Shown: piece by piece, positions 12,224-12,260 of the stretch
Layout of the letters: every line of letters begins with the position of its first letter
Position numbering within the stretch: position 1 is the stretch's first letter
Assembly (NCBI GenBank): GCA_964502145.1
Contig: CAZCVI010000136.1
Span: forward strand, 1-12,260
DNA length: 12,260 nt
DNA from: CAZCVI01 sp964502145
GTDB lineage: Bacteria > Acidobacteriota > Aminicenantia > UBA2199
Direction: 5' to 3'
Notes under the pieces: model-generated
The model's database searches: none
What the model was told of the DNA's origin: nothing
What the model saw: the letters and a program-made list of their open reading frames with translations, nothing else
Made by a program: the position numbers and the translations under genes

Positions 12224-12260
12224 GCACGCCACCCAACATCTTTCCGAAATCCTGGTCATC

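Overview
The window looks like chromosome of an uncultivated Gram-negative bacterium with moderate GC. Seven of the eight genes have a recognisable Shine-Dalgarno sequence and several have sigma70-type promoters (TTGACA/TATAAT-like), which argues against Bacteroidota. The first 300 bases carry a degenerate nonamer repeat built on ATTCGTG and TAATCTG, a kind of intergenic repeat I recall from several environmental lineages. I cannot name the phylum. No rRNA, tRNA, IS element or CRISPR array was seen.

Layout: 1-408 is gene-free repeat-bearing DNA. 409-1059 (+) is a small SAM-dependent methyltransferase with a promoter so close to its ATG that the mRNA may be leaderless. After a 250-base gap with a perfect -35 box, a tight forward block runs from 1317 to 6776: an exported peroxiredoxin-like protein, a cytochrome bd oxidase subunit I-like membrane protein fused to a C-terminal heme c domain, a second 8-helix membrane protein with bd-like histidines, and a penicillin-acylase-family Ntn-hydrolase without a signal peptide. 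The last two gaps are only 3 and about 12 bases, so these genes are probably co-transcribed. A convergent isoamylase/GlgX-type debranching enzyme (6826-9024, -) follows. Beyond it lie a divergent MFS transporter (9242-10396, +) and a AAA-type ATPase fused to a PD-(D/E)XK nuclease (10455-12083, +).

How the genes may work together: the central block reads as an oxygen or peroxide handling module. The bd-like subunit keeps the active-site-type histidine and glutamates, lacks the quinol loop and the b558 histidine, and carries its own heme c, so it is more likely fed by cytochrome c than by quinol. An exported thiol peroxidase beside it fits detoxification or microaerobic respiration. The acylase does not obviously belong to that chemistry. 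The debranching enzyme points to glycogen or alpha-glucan turnover. The ATPase-nuclease belongs to a family that is often multicopy and has no settled function; defence or mobile-element biology is possible.

The most interesting signals are the divergent two-subunit bd-like oxidase, the A12 tract just after the peroxiredoxin signal peptide, the (AACATG)5 repeat that gives the acylase five in-frame start codons, and the 11-base repeat that puts a TAA in all three frames behind the acylase gene.
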